The notes beneath the pieces are model-generated. The model made no database searches, was not told the DNA's origin, and saw nothing but the letters and a program-made list of their open reading frames with translations. A program made the translations under genes and the position numbers. From Dicaeum eximium (taxonomy: Eukaryota > Chordata > Aves > Passeriformes > Dicaeidae), in assembly GCA_013396995.1 (NCBI GenBank), contig VWZP01007940.1, positions 853,431-917,430 of the forward strand: a DNA stretch of 64,000 nucleotides. Reading direction: 5' to 3'. This document shows, one piece after another, positions 35,745-49,172 of this stretch (its first letter is position 1; each line of letters opens with the position of its first letter).

Positions 35745-36565
35745 TTAGTGAATGAGGCAGACCAGGCATGCATGGTGCCCCACACTTAAGGGGAAAGCAG
35801 CATCCAAGATATTTAGATGCCTTTGTTCAAAAACGAGTGGCAAAAGTCAGATGGTCTACAAAAACTTACAAACTTTTATTAGGAAATTATACAGTTGGCA
35901 TGGAAATTGGTGTAAGTTAGTCTCTTATCCTGTAGTAAAAACTAAATTACAGCAGATTTGGAATAAGGAATAGGGTGAAAGAGGGACAGATTAAAAAGAG
36001 GCAGAGAGGAAGAAATGAAGAAAAGATCACCACTCCTGGCTGCAGTGTCGATCCACATGGTGGGGTGTACAAGGTCCTGGGGGCTCTGCCCAAGTTTCAT
36101 GAGGGTACCTTTTTGTAGGCAAGCTTTCCCCACCCTGGACTTAAGTTTCTCATTTTCTATGCAAATTAGCTATCATGCACAATTTGCTCCTCTAAGCTTT
36201 TCTGTAATAGGTGGAGAGCTTCAGAGGTTTTTGATGGTCTTGATCCCCCTCTATGGAGTCAGCCTTTGGTCAACAGTCCATGGCCGCTCCTTGACCTCAT
36301 TCCTGCACTTGTGCTGTACTGTGTAGTGCTTATCTCCAGGAGACAGGAAAAGGATGTTTGTCCCAGAAAAATGCTGCCCTATCTCTGTGTAGCCCCACTC
36401 TTCAGCCACATTCTGTTCTTTCTCACAGTGTGGTCTCAGCAGCAAACCTTGGCTGGCTCCATGGCTATCTGCCTATTGGTGTTTGAGATGTACACATCAG
36501 CCCCTTTTCTTCTGGCCTTCTACACCCTGGCAATCCTCATGTCCCATATCCAAGTTATTTTCATA
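35745..36565 (-). mobile_element. Possible solitary LTR or LTR-like repeat
   Basis: This 0.8 kb block is richer in GC than both flanks, with sharp change at each end. On the minus strand an AATAAA signal (complement at about 35,876) lies near one end, as in an LTR. The 'ccttgacctcattcctgcac' and 'tatctccaggagacaggaaaagg' segments remind me of a known avian LTR family, by recognition only. Overlapping frames of 100 to 103 codons (36,015-36,326 and 36,266-36,568 plus) have no recognisable domain and probably reflect the composition. I see no target-site duplication. Confidence 0.45.
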
Positions 36566-39439
36566 TGAAATGTATTTCCAATACTTTGAAGTTATGCAGT
36601 GAAACTGGATGTTTTCTGTTGCTTTTGTGGTGCTTTGTATACTGCACTTCAGTACAAAGGATGAGACATTAGTAGGTTGCCAGGACTTTTAGTCTAAACC
36701 CCTGCCCCACTGAAAGCCTAAGAGGATTGCAGCCACATTAGTAAACACCTTTACAAGTGTAACAGCTGTCTCAGCTTGGATCAGGAGGCAAGTGCCATTG
36801 GACTCCAGATCCAGCAATGATTTGCACATGCTGCAGCTTCCAGCAGTTCATTGAAGCAATTAATTTTATTCTGAAATAAAATAAACCTTTTATTTAACTG
36901 TCACTGTAGAGGAAGATTAAAAAAAATTAATCCTGCCTCTTTTGGTAGGAGTTTTACTTAAATAAAATATTGTCAGTTAAGATATTTCATTGTGTGGGAT
37001 TCATGCAAATATAAACTGCCAGGCATTTGCACCTGGAGCGTTATTATTCCTAATTTTTCTTTCATACAGCAAGGTCTGTCATAGCATACCATTGGACATG
37101 CCAACCCTTAAACTCATTGAATTAAGATAATCCTCCCACTGATTTGCACTTGGACTTTTTGATACCAGATGTTCATTTATGAGAGAAATCACTTGGTAAT
37201 AAATTCTTGTTTCCAAGGATCTCTAACTTACAATATGTCTCTTTAATTTAAACTCAGATTTAGTCATAAATGAAATTCCATATGGTAATAGTGAAATGTC
37301 AATAGCCAAGAAATAAAAAATTCTCATGTAGAAGCATCTAGAACTATTTGAATTGAACATTTCTAAACCCTCTCTCTCTGTAGTCTGTGGTTTTAAGAGC
37401 ACTGTTCTTATATCGCTGGGCTGAGCATACACAGGATAATGAAGAGTGACTGAGCTCTGGCTCCTTTTAGCAAGCTCAGAACTGAAGAGGTAATAGACAG
37501 AGAATCTTTTATGGAATCAGGAGGAAAGAATGAGGGAAATAAGAAAGTATTATTGACGATTCTGCAGATTGCAACACTTCTGTTTGGAGAAATGAAGAAT
37601 GATACAGTCCTGGCAGGTGTGTACATCTCTGTGTGTATAAGAAGGATTCAAAATAAGGTAGAAGGACATGTACATTGCTACATATGCATCTAGATTCCTT
37701 CCAATATCTTTCCAATATCCCATGGGATATTTCCTAGATTGCTGGTGTCCCAGGGGTCTCTTCCAGGAATCGCACCCAAAACAAATAAAGGAAAGTTATA
37801 AAAATTTTATCAAATTTGAGTATATTGAATCACTGTTCAGACTAAAACCCCTGAAAATGCTGTTAATTACTACACAAACTTCCTGTATCTTCCCAAGAAT
37901 CAGCACTGAGTTCCTTGATCTTCTCCCTTATTCCAGTATTGTGGCAATATTTTCAGAGTACATGTAGCACCAGATGATAGACTGTAATGAGATTTTAACT
38001 TTCTGGCACATAAGAACAGCTAAAGTGCTGATGACATTGTAGGTTTTCAAACACTGCCAGCACTTTAACAATATTCTCAAGTTAAAAGGTTCATAAAGTG
38101 TAAGCCACTGTAGGTGCATTCAGTCAGGTCTTTACCACAGATATAATAACCATTCACACCCTTAATCTCAGGCTTGCTAAACACCAGGGATATCTTGTGA
38201 TGCATCAATGGGATGGCCTCAAGTCTTCAGTTTGACATAGTATACTCTTCATCTTGAAGAGTGACAGGCACCTGAGATTCACACTGATTTCACTGGTAGA
38301 GAGAAGAAAAAGGGTACTTGACTACTTCACACACTGGATCAAGTTCTGAAACCTTGTTTTAGCCATTAGAATACTCTGAAAAACAAATCTACAAAGAATT
38401 GCTGTAATTGTAATGAAGGACTTGTTTGGCCTGTAGATCTTCCTACTTAGCAAAGTTGTACAGTAATCAGCACAAAATTTAGCATTAAAAAACCGAAAGT
38501 GCAAGTAAGCAGACAACCTGTCTTGTCTGAATAATTTCAAATTATTTCACTTTCCCTTATCCTTTTGGTAAAGGTTTGAGGCAGATGAAAAGCCAGACAG
38601 TCAGCATGACTCCTTTTAAAATGAGATTGGACAACATAATCACCTTAGAAGCCTGCCTATCCCAATGCAAATCAACACATAATGTTTAAAATAGACTCAA
38701 AAATTAAATTAGAATGTACTGGGGATAGCAATATTGTTAGTTCTTCAAACAACATTTTAAGTTTTAGGCGGTGGCATAGTGTCTACTATGCAGAAGCCTA
38801 GAAAGACTGAAGGTTCTGGTAGGCTATTTTCCTAAGCCGCTATTTGCTGTGAGGTTTGGCAAATAAATTTGGAATACAGTGAAAGAGTAACAGGTAGGCT
38901 TTTCAGGTGGCATTGGTTTTGAGTAATATTTTCAAATACCAGCAGAGCCTAGATTTTCAGTTGGTATATTTGACATAGTTCACTTTCCTTCATCATTCTT
39001 TCCAGGTATAACAAGCACGATCAGGAGTTCTTATTTATTCCATGACCACTGAGCACTGAGGAGCAGAAGCTGGTGAAGTTAAGGAGACTGAAAGGAAAAA
39101 AAATCAGTGTTACTTGTTTACCCTTTCTGGACTCAGCAGATCCTGATTATATCTGTTCTGAGCTCCTAGCCTTTCCCTGCTGCCAGATAATGTATTTTCT
39201 GAAATGTAGGCTCTTCCTGGGGTTTGAATATTTTCATTCTGCACAGTGTAGAGTTTACTTCAGTTAAAGGTAACATAATGTACTTTCCAGACTACTAGAG
39301 TAAGCTGTATTTTAAAATACATACTTAGCACTGCAATTTCAGCTAGAAGCTCTGAAATGCCAGATACATACTCCTCTTGGATGCCCTAGATTGGCCCTGT
39401 GGCACTGTGATTTCAGGTTCACAGTTGCCTAAAGGGCTG
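36566..39439. other. AT-rich stretch without a gene
   Basis: Frames up to 99 codons on both strands (37,223-37,967 region) overlap one another without recognisable domains. No array, LTR or CR1 can be defended. The 38,560-38,660 part vaguely recalls a LINE end but was not strong enough to call. Confidence 0.5.
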
Positions 39440-39835
39440 TCCACCTCCTCTGGAGCTCACCTGGACCAACCACCCTGCTCAAGGAGGACCACATAGAGCA
39501 GGTTGCCCTGGGCCATGTCATGATAGCTTTCAATATTTCCAGATAGCTTTCAATATTTCCAAGTATTGAGATTGAAAACTTCTTTGGGAGGCCTTGCCAC
39601 TGCTCAGTCATTCTCACAGTGAAAAAGCATACCCTGCTGTTCAGAGGGAACCTCCTGCATTTCAGTTTGTGCCCATTACCCCTGGTCCTGTCACTAGGCA
39701 CCACTGAGAAGAGCCAGATCCCTTTCCTTCACACCCTGCCTTCAGGTACTTGTAGACATTGATGATATTCCCCTGAACCTCCTCTTTCCAAAGCTAAATA
39801 GTCTCAGTCTCCCTCTTCCTGCTTCATGAGTTTAC
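39440..39835 (-). mobile_element. CR1 LINE 3' fragment, minus strand
   Basis: The plus strand shows reversed CR1 blocks: 'agcaggttgccctgggccatg', 'attctcacagtgaaaaagc', 'cagagggaacctcctgc', 'ggtcctgtcactaggcacc' and 'caggtacttgtagacattgatg'. The minus frame at 39,429-39,704 retains the Asp-Arg-Thr-Arg-Gly-Asn-Gly motif of the ORF2 C-terminus. It belongs to a CR1 subfamily different from the copies at 13 and 23 kb. A 20-base duplication (atagctttcaatatttcca, starting 39,523 and 39,543) lies within it. There is no octamer tail at its left end. Confidence 0.85.
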
Positions 39836-42104
39836 ACTTCCATTTAAATGGTTAGGTGTAGGAACTGAGCCAGTTTCAATGCTCTATGCAAATAAAACCT
39901 CAATGCAAAAAGCAAGACATCTTTTATAAATGAAAAAAAAATACAAGCTTTTGGAGGTCCTTCAAGTTTCATAGTGAATTTGATAACACTTGAGTTCTTT
40001 CTGAAAGGACAGGTGCTGAGACCGCTTTTGAAAAATAAAGAAAAATAACTTGTCTTACAAATAGAGAGCTGTAGAATTGGAAGCTGTTGGCATTTGGAAA
40101 AAAATATCTCATATGCTTCAGAATACATTAGAGTCCTAAATTATGCTGGGTTTTTGTATTTAGATGGAAAAACAAGTGTGTTGGAAGTAATAATAAACAG
40201 ATCTAAAATCACATTTGGATTAAATTCTCCAAGATGCAGAAATGTATATTTTCTAAATTTCATTATTTTTCTTTTCCCCTCAGTCCTCAAGGGAAAGCTA
40301 TTGTTTGTTGCAAGTGGAAACCTGGAAACAAAGACTTGCAGAATACATTGTTATCCAGAGGAGCAAAGGACTCTTCTGAAGCCTACAAGGAAGAAAGAGT
40401 GCCCTTAGATAGAATCTGTAGATTTATTTTTCTTTCAGAAAAACATGAATGCAAAGAATATTTGTGATTTTGAGGGGACCTCTATAACATAGTTTTCAAG
40501 TCAGTTGATTTATAAGATTAGAATCAGAAAACCCAACACTTCCAATTAAAAGATGACATTTTCTTTTTTTACTCTGTGGCATGAATAGACACAAAAGCTC
40601 AGACTTTCAGTATTTGTTGCTCTGAGAATTTTTCAAAATATAAACAGGATTACAGATTCAAGACAGACTTCAAACGGGTGGATTGAATATTCAGGGAAAA
40701 ATCCTGGGGGAAGTCCACTGAAGGAAGTGGAAATATCCCAGGAAAAAGGTGCAGTCATAATTCAGCAAGTATTTTCCGTGAGGTAAATGTTTGTGGGTGA
40801 ATTGTTTCATTTCCACAGTAAACAAAAAATGAGCTCATTGTCAGTAGGGTAATTAATTTTGAGAGGCTATAAATAACCAGTACTACATTTTGCTATATAT
40901 TTTGAGAGACAGTTCAGGAATAGAAAAGTGTTCTCAAAGCAGACAAATAACAGCTAATAACTTTCTTTATAACTTTTCTAATACCTGCACTGAGTTGCAT
41001 TTTTTTCTTAACTGAACAACATATGGGTTTTTGTAAGTAACAATACATCACAGACATTTGCCTAAATAACCAGTCTTGCCTGGTTGGAATTGCATTGATG
41101 CTGTGGACACGCATGACCCAGTTGCCTTGAGGCCCAAGGAACACAGATCAATGAGCAGCAAACTTTATGGATGCAAAGAAGTGCAATTTCCCTGTGTAGG
41201 AAAACTCAGTCAACTTTTACAGTTCTGCCACTTCAAAAGGGTCACAGGACAAGCAAGTTAAAAAGAGTTCAAAGCCACCCCCACCCAATCCTATAGTGCA
41301 ACAAAAAAGCAAAGACTTGTTTTGCCTTCTGCTAATTAAAATGGTCATTCACTGGAAGGTATTGTGGGAATATGCACTTATAATAAAGTCTGTCCTCACT
41401 TTGAGTGAAGTTACAGGATTGTTATAAAAGGACTTCAAATGGGGGAAAGAAAGGCCCTTTTCCATGTTCTCTGTATTTGAAATGCAGTTCGTAGGACTTC
41501 CTGTACATTTGTTTTGTTTTGAGATGGGTTTCATACAGAAAATTTAAGCAAATATTAGTAATGGTACATATTTCACAAAAAACAACAGATGTGTTTCCAA
41601 TGGAGTTCCTGAGCGATTTTTTTGACAGAATGATGCTCTGCAATTCACCTGCTCCCAGCATCCTCACATTTCAGTTTGGTGGATGTTACCTCAGGGTTTT
41701 CAAACACATTACTTACTGAGAAAAAGCATTCCAAAAACTGTGATACTTGAAACATTAATTTAGAAAATCTAATTTAAATGTATATCGTACCTGATGTTTT
41801 AGTTCATATAATTTATTTAAGAAGAGGTACATTTGATATATTTCTCTGAAGCATTATTTTAATTAGTGTTAAGGCCAGGTGATAATTAACAGGGCTTGAA
41901 AAAATATCTCATACAGCAGATTTTTTTACTTCTTTTTTAAGAAATAATGAATATTTAGATGTGTGTGAGACAAAAATTTTAAGATTTAGACTCAGAATTG
42001 TTTTGACTTTTCAGGAATACTAGCTTCTGAATCCTGTACTTGAAATTCTCCTGCTCAGATCCCTTAATAGAGTGGCTTATCATTTTTTCTATCTGATAAA
42101 AATA
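39836..42104. other. AT-rich sequence, no gene supported
   Basis: The longest frame, 104 codons plus at 40,094-40,408, overlaps another plus frame (40,234-40,467) in a second phase and has no domain. A minus 94-codon frame at 39,844-40,128 is likewise without support. Confidence 0.5.
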
Positions 42105-42183
42105 GATTATTCTATTATCAGATTATTCTATTATCATCTTTTGATGATAATTTGATAGATTGTTCTATTATCATCTTTTGATG
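42105..42183. repeat. Compound direct repeats of attattctattatca and ttctattatcatcttttgatg
   Basis: A 16-base unit repeats in tandem at 42,105-42,120 and 42,121-42,136. A longer overlapping unit (ttctattatcatcttttgatg) occurs at 42,126-42,146 and 42,163-42,183. Together they look like successive slippage duplications just upstream of a CR1. Confidence 0.9.
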
Positions 42184-42289
42184 TCTTTCTAGATAGATCA
42201 CTGCTCAGGAATATTTTTTCTCTCTTCTTGGGTGTTGACTTGAGATTTTGTCCCATCAATTTTCTCCATATTTAGTTAGTCCAGGATAG

Positions 42290-43220
42290 CCATTACATTC
42301 AAGAATCAAAATTGAATAATCAAGTTTGCTTACTACACTAAGCTGTGTGGGGTAGTTGACACCCTGGATGGAAGGGATGCCATCCAAGGACACCATGAGA
42401 AGCTTGAGAGGTAGACCTGTGGAAACTTTCTGAAGTTCCACAAGACCAAGTGTAAGGTCCTGCACGTTGGTCAGGGCAATCTCAAGCATAAATTCAGTCT
42501 GGATGGGGATGGGATCAAGAGCAGCCCTGAGGAAAAGGACTTGGGGGTGTAGTTAGATGAAAAGCATGACATGACCTGTCAGTGCACTTGCACTTGCAGT
42601 GCACACTTGCATCCCAGAAAGCCAACCATATCCTGGGTTGCATCAAAAGCAGGATGACCAGCAGGTCTGATACTACAGATGTGCTGGTCTGCACTTTTGT
42701 GAGACCCTGCCTGGGGTACTGAATTAAACTCTGGGGCCCCCAAGACAAGAAGTATGTGCACCTATTGGAGTGGGTCCAGAGGAGGGTCATTAAGATGATC
42801 AGAAGGATGGAGCCCCTCTCCTGTGAAGACAGGCTGAGAGAGTTGAGGCTGTTCAGCCTGAAGAGAAGTCTCTGGAGAGACCTTACAGCACTCTCCAGTA
42901 CCTAAAGGAGGCTACAAAAAAGATGGAGAGGGACTTTTCACTAGGGTATGTTGTAATAGGACAAGGCTTTAAACTGGAAGAGAGTAGTTCTAGATAAGAT
43001 ATAAGAAAGAAATTATTAATTATGACAGGGTGGTGCATAGGAACAGATTGCCAAGAGAAGCTGTGGATGCCCCATCTCTGGAAGTGTTCAAGACCAGGTT
43101 AGATGAGGCTGTCAGCAACCTGGTCCAATGGAAAGTGTCCCTGCCCATGGCAGAGGGGTTAGATCTAGATAATCTTTAAGGTCACTTCCAACACAAACCT
43201 TTCTGTGATTCTATGATTAT
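42290..43220 (+). mobile_element. CR1 LINE fragment, about 0.9 kb, plus strand
   Basis: Blocks run in plus-strand CR1 order: 'gtaaggtcctgcacgttgg', 'gaaaaggacttgggggtg', 'tggagtgggtccagaggag', 'ggctgttcagcctgaagag', 'gccccatctctggaagtgttc' and 'ctaaaggtcacttccaac'-like end (43,185-43,200). The tail is 'ctgtgattctatgatt' at 43,203-43,218, about two octamer units. Conceptual translation in the C-terminal ORF2 region meets several stops, so it is inactive. A small GCACTTGCA slippage cluster at 42,580-42,610 interrupts it. The minus frames at 42,256-42,790 are antisense to this element. Confidence 0.92.
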
Positions 43221-44506
43221 ATAAATGTATACCTCATTATATAGGCAACACACTTAATACAGCCAGCCACTTGTTCTTTATTTGCAGCTCTTCCTATTAA
43301 AAATCATTTCACAATACACTTTGACTCCTAATTTGTATGTCTTACAGCATCTACCATGGAAAACAGTGATCACATTATCAGTAAAAGGGATATTTCAACT
43401 ATACAATCTTTGCTGTAGAGTACTAGTGGTGGTGCTCTCATTCTTGCTTCATCTAAGAAAAAATAGTTTGCATATTTTTCCTGTGAGAGGTTTTTTTTTA
43501 CTGTTGATTACTGAGGTAATGAAAAGTTTTGGCATCATAACTGTTTTGTATTGGCATTGTTTAGCACTTCTATTCCTCCTAGAACATTCCTTACATCACT
43601 TTGGTGTTGGTGCATATAGACATTGTGTAATGTATTGTATGAAAATATTGAATGTTAATTGATTTTAAATAACGTTATTTCTAGAATAGCAACTAAAATA
43701 TCATGATTGTGAAAACAATAAAATAGATAATAAAGAGAGTCTGCAACTGGATGCTTGGGCACAGTGATGACAGTTTTGAATCTATTAGATTATGAGTGTC
43801 ATAGTGTTTTACATCTGTGATTACATTCAGAAGTTAAAAAAAAACCAGGCAGGGAGGAAAACAGTAGATAAAAAGGCTGGATTGAAGAACCTGACTGCAA
43901 AGGGTAAGGAAAGATCTGCAGAGAATTGTGTTTCTGTCAGTAAAGAATTATTGCATGACAGCAGACCATAAACTGCAAGGTAAGAACCTTTACATTTTTT
44001 GGTAACTAGAAACACAGTTGTGTCTATTTCTGATACTCAGAGCCAGACTTTCCTGTCACCAAGTATTTTCTCTGAACATATGTCAAGTGCTGCTGAAGGC
44101 ATCAGCATAGCAGACTGAAAAAATCTGCTTTGGAACAAAAGCATCAAGTGTCTTATTCTTTGTAAACAATATTACAACGAGGTTCCTACTTTTAACTCAC
44201 AAAAAGGCATGGCAAGTTTTGTAAGACAGTATAGGAAATGCATCATTTATGAAAGGTACAGAATTGAAAGGAGGTTGTATTTTGAACCTCCTTTTATGTT
44301 GTTTTTTTTTTTTTTTCAGCATATACAAAATTTTGATTTTTATGCACTCACTTATTTCTAATTTCTGGTAACTCAAAATTTTGAACTTCCCCAAAGTTTT
44401 AGAGTATGTGTTAACTGTTTATAGTTATGCAAAAATGTTACAAAAATCACAAATGACAATAATTTTCATTATTTCATCTTTACTTTTACTAATGAACTGC
44501 AATGTA
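43221..44506. other. AT-rich sequence with a 126-codon chance frame
   Basis: The plus frame at 43,282-43,662 encodes a Leu/Phe/Val-rich hydrophobic stretch. It begins in ordinary AT-rich DNA immediately after a CR1 and has no recognisable domain. T-rich sequence produces such frames readily, so I do not call a gene. A T14-type run lies near 44,302. Confidence 0.5.
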
Positions 44507-44649
44507 ATAGTAGTAGTAGTAGTAATAATAATAATAATAACAATAACAATAATAGGAAGAAGAAGAAGAAGAAGAAGAAGAAGAAGAAGAAGAAGAAGAA
44601 GAAGAAGAAGAAGAAGAAGGAGGAGGAGAAGAAGGAGAAGGAGAAGAAA
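44507..44649. repeat. Compound trinucleotide array TAG/TAA/GAA with 96-base purine tract
   Basis: TAG units (44,507-44,523) pass to TAA/CAA units (to 44,552), then to 21 perfect GAA units (44,556-44,618), then to a mixed GGA/GAA part. From 44,554 to 44,649 one strand is purely A and G. Such mirror-like purine tracts are able to form intramolecular triplex, and GAA arrays are a known unstable class. Open frames of 74 to 109 codons across it encode poly-Arg, poly-Ser or poly-Phe and are artefacts. Confidence 0.97.
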
Positions 44650-47600
44650 TAAAATTCATCCAAGCCCCAGATGCTATGTGTGTCAACTGTTGCAGCCTTC
44701 TGTGTTTTAACATGCTCCAATCAAAATAAGTTCATGTGATCTGTGAAAAATTTATCTGATAAGCTCTAGTTCACATAACAACAAAGACATTCAGGATACT
44801 GGGCACAAGGAGCTCTAGACAAACTATTTTAGGTCTGCATGGTCAACCTTGTTCTGAATGCCATTTTTTGTTATTCAGCCTTAGGAAAAATAACTCATGC
44901 ACCTAAATGAACAAGATAGTCTCCAAACCTTTGCAGGCATTCAGTGAAGAGTCAATTGCCAAAAGGCAGTTCATAGCAAGGGACCAAATTAGATGTTCTA
45001 AATAATTTCTTGAGAAGCTATTCTTTCTCTGGTTATGTCTATAAAGAGAGATTCAGGAATGTTTCTTGGGATGGGAGCCCTGAACTTGTCCTGGTTTCAT
45101 GATGGGATATAACATAGCACACATCTCTTCCTTTCCTAGTTATCCCAACGTATATGCTAAGTATTTTATATTAATTTAGTAGAATATATATGTCATTAAG
45201 GATATCCTGCAAAATAAAGGGTTCAAAAGTTCAGCTTATTAATCCTACAAAGAAACTTTTATTACAAATACATGAATCAAGATCCAGTGAAGTTTGAAAG
45301 AGCATTTTTACATCCCTTTTCCACAGAATGTGAATGATCCTTGAGAAGAAAATCAAGAATAGAACAAGACTCCAGGGGAACACAGCAATGACATTCATTT
45401 GCTTAGTATGCCTTGTTTTGTTACATGAATACTGTTGAAGACTTCAATAAATAGACATATAATCTTAGGTGACTCAGTCTACTTCTGCACATCAAAAATG
45501 AATTCTAACCTGCTCTTACAAAAGTTGTGCACTAATTTAGCTTCTGAATAACCTTTCCCTAGAAGTTAAACCTTTTTTAAAGTCCTCCATTTTCAGTTTA
45601 ACTCAATTTTATATCTCATTTTCTTTTTGGTACTTACTTCTGATTATCTGAAATTAAATTCCAAAGTAAGTTGCAAATTTTGGACATTTTGCAAGACCTA
45701 ATAGTCTGATTTTATAAGACCCATTTGTCTCCACTGACAGTCAAGAAAACCTGCAAAAGGTCCCATAGGCTCACTCATCTCAGATGACAAATCTGGCACT
45801 TACTTCACAATCACTGTATGGAACATGAACATCTCTGTCAAATGTCTGGAATTCAAGAATGCACTTCATAAAGATTCAGACAGGCCCTTGTAGTTACATT
45901 CCAGCCTGAACTATGTCCCAGGGAAGGACATCACTGCTCTTTCAATGAGATTGTTACATTTGTATTTTATTGCTTTGAGCTTTGGAGGACAACATGACAG
46001 ATATCAAACAATACCAAAAAATGGACAAATGGATTAGTTGGTCTGAATTCAGGCTAGAAATGCTTGAAAAGTAAATTCACTGAAATTTTCTTTATGGATG
46101 TTTTTAACATAATTTCACTGAATTTTTTTTGACCTGGATATTGACCAAAGAGTTTTAATTTTGGCTGTTGCAATATGAAGAATCCCGTGGCTTAATGATC
46201 TTAAGAATTTAAAATGGTTTTACTGAATGTTATCTATGTAAAAACATGAATTCTTTAAGACAATTAATCTCTAATGGAAATAATTCTCTCAGATTCAAGG
46301 ACTATGGTACATTTTCCCCAAGCTGTGTAACACATCCATACCAACAGAAGGATAAGGCTTGAGTAAATTTTTAGGGGAGAAGACACCTGTTAATGCTGAA
46401 ATATCACCCCTATAAAAAAGTCTTCAGCTACAGCTTGCAAGTACTTCTCTAACACATCAGGTAGAAATAAAGACAATCTGTCATCATAATGGTCATGAGC
46501 AAAAAGTTATTTCAATTCTTCTCCTTCTGTAATACTCAAAATCCAGTTCTAAACATATTTTATAAATCTATAGAGACCCACCAGTTTAACCATATGTGAT
46601 AACTCTATTGTAAAAATCTTATGAATTGTGTACATAATATCAAAGCCCAGGACTCTGATTTGGTGTAATTCAGGTTTACTGGAAATTAATAGGCTTTGGG
46701 TTCAAGCCTAAGTCCAAGGCACAAACTGTTTGGAAGCTAAGGTCCGACCTCTCCAGTTAACAAGTCATACAGTCCCAAAACTATCCACAGGAATAATATG
46801 CTTGCTAACAGGAGAATTAGTCCTTTCCTCAACATCATGGGCTATGGAGAATTACCTGCTTGGGAACAGAAGGCACCTGTCTATAAATCTGTGATATAAG
46901 CATTGGAATTGAAGTCAGTATAAGCAAAATAAAGTGATTGTGTCAGCAAAACACCTTATTTGTTTAAGGAATAACTTATGTATTCCAGACTCAGAATGAA
47001 TTGTATGACACATTTCATTTTTTTCTTTCACAATAATAAATGAAATACATTTAGTAGAATGGTAGACTTGGCTGAACAAATAACAAATAATAATGATGAT
47101 GTCTGCAGAAAAATCCATAAAACCTAATTATTCTGGCTTTTATCCAGCATATACAAAAAGCTGGAAACATATTTCTTTGCTGAATCAAGATGTTTCTGAC
47201 AAAAAATATCAATAATTTTATTGAGATGTTTTTACCTCACATGTGAAATGATAATTCCTCGGAAATTTATTTAGCAATGCCTTTTGTTGTCTTGACAGAC
47301 AAACTTTAAAATGGAAATAGTTTACATCAGAGGGCAATAATAAAAACAGAAGATGGGGCAAAGTAGGAGCCAAGAAATAGTGCCACAGAGACAGTATAGT
47401 GTATATGAATACTATATGGTTAACCTTGATTTTATTAGACATAACACAATTGTAGATTAGTAGAAGTTTAAAAAGAGGGAAGGAAGAAAAAGGAAAAAAA
47501 CCAACTTGGTTTTTGAAAGAGTCCAACCAATCAAGAAAATGTATAATTTTAAAAATCTATAAACTAGAAGTTGACAGCAATTTTCTCAGGCACTCAGACA

Positions 47601-49130
47601 CATTGCCCCTTTATATTACTATGCTTTATAAATTATGAATTTTTGCTGATGAGAAAGCCTAAAGGTGACAATGCAGCTTCAGTGTCAGTAATGCATTGTC
47701 ATTTCACGCTGTGTGAGTTCCTACTATACCTAGATGGATTTTTCAAGCTTAAATAATGTTACTCACTGCCAAAGATTTTATTAAGAGGTCTAATGATATT
47801 ATATGCTCTGCTGGTAAGATACTAATCCCTATTAACTAGAAAAGGGTCAAATACTTAGAAAGATTGCCAGGGCTTTTTTCGTCTGCCCGGGGTGTTCAGA
47901 TGTAGTTATACTACCCCACCATAATTCATCTATTTTGAGTCAGATAGTGAAAAAGAAAACCATTTTTCCAGCATCAAAAAGAATGAAATTTGAGTAGAAA
48001 AGACAGTTGTTCTGTGAGATTTTACATGGCTCCTGTTACCAAGGAAACAATTTATTTTGGCACTGAAAGGTTTGGTAATGGTTGCCCTAGCTACAATACG
48101 GGCAGTATAGAACAAGAGGGGCTACTTATCTCATGTAATTATATATATATATATAAATACACCCTCACATTAGAGAGGTAGAGAGGGACAGATTGAGTAA
48201 AATGGAATTATGGAACCACTGAAGTTAGAAAACATTCTGAACAACATTTGAGGAATGTGTTGGTAGAAGGGACACCGGCACTGGCTTGAGTCAATCCCAT
48301 CCCACGCCTGAAAGTATAATGTTCAAAAATTATAAAGAAAAAAGAAGAAAAAATATAAAGTGCAAATTAGAGACCTCATACAATTACTTAATCAGGTACT
48401 TAATATTTAAAGTGTAGACTCAAAAATGATGAAGAATACAGAATACTTATAATTTTGAACTTGTGGAAACAAAATTTTTTACCTTAAAACCTCTGACTAA
48501 ATTTGAATTGGAAAATCAGATCCATTATTTTAAATACAATTTTCATATTTTACTGATATATCATAGTAAAACATTCTTTGAGTTAAAATGGAAAGTACAA
48601 TTCCTAAGGATGGACTTTTAGACACAGGAGGTGAGTAAAGCAATGATGAAGGATACCGAGTAGAAATTCATTAGCTGATTGGAAAATTGATGCACTGTAG
48701 TGTATCACAAAAGGAGAAAGTTTTGCATTTGCTGATGGGGATGAAAAATGTTCAAGGAATATCAAAATAACATTTTATTTCTATTTAGAAAACAAAAATC
48801 TAATTTTAATGAGATCTCATGTAAAGTTAGGGCAAGGTAGGGATAATCATGGGCAAAAAATGCTCACATAAATATTGAGTTCTAAAGCTGTAGTGACAAA
48901 TCAAGAACAGTAAGAAATGAAGACAAGAAAAAGAAGGAGAGTGGGTACAAGTATAAAAGGAAGAAATGCCCATCCTATAAATTACAGTTTCTCTAGCTAA
49001 TGTCTGGATGAGTATCATGGACTCTACCTTTTTTAGAACAAAAGCATATTATATGATCACAAGATTTGTGAAGGAAAGCGAGACTGATTTATTTGTTTTC
49101 TTATAAAGACCATGATAGCCACTCGGGGGG
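44650..49130. other. AT-rich stretch without a gene
   Basis: About 4.5 kb shows no CR1 or LTR. The features seen are a TA run at 48,139-48,156 and frames up to 102 codons (47,218-47,526 minus) that have no domain. Confidence 0.55.

Positions 49131-49170
<40 letters not shown>
49131..49170. repeat. A40 homopolymer following G6
   Basis: A pure run of 40 A follows gggggg at 49,125-49,130. It could be the tail of a retroposed sequence, but I recognise no parent element on its left and no duplicated target site. Length of such homopolymers is often misread during sequencing. Confidence 0.95.

Positions 49171-49172
<2 letters not shown>

Noticed and set aside
38560..38660. Possible LINE 3' trace
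   Set aside because: Only scattered short words resemble a LINE end, with no ordered blocks.
43282..43662. Hydrophobic 126-codon plus frame resembling a membrane protein
   Set aside because: T-rich DNA yields Leu/Phe-rich frames by chance. It follows directly on a CR1 and has no family resemblance.
44381..44720. Poly-Arg, poly-Ser and poly-Phe frames
   Set aside because: They are readings of the trinucleotide array in different frames.
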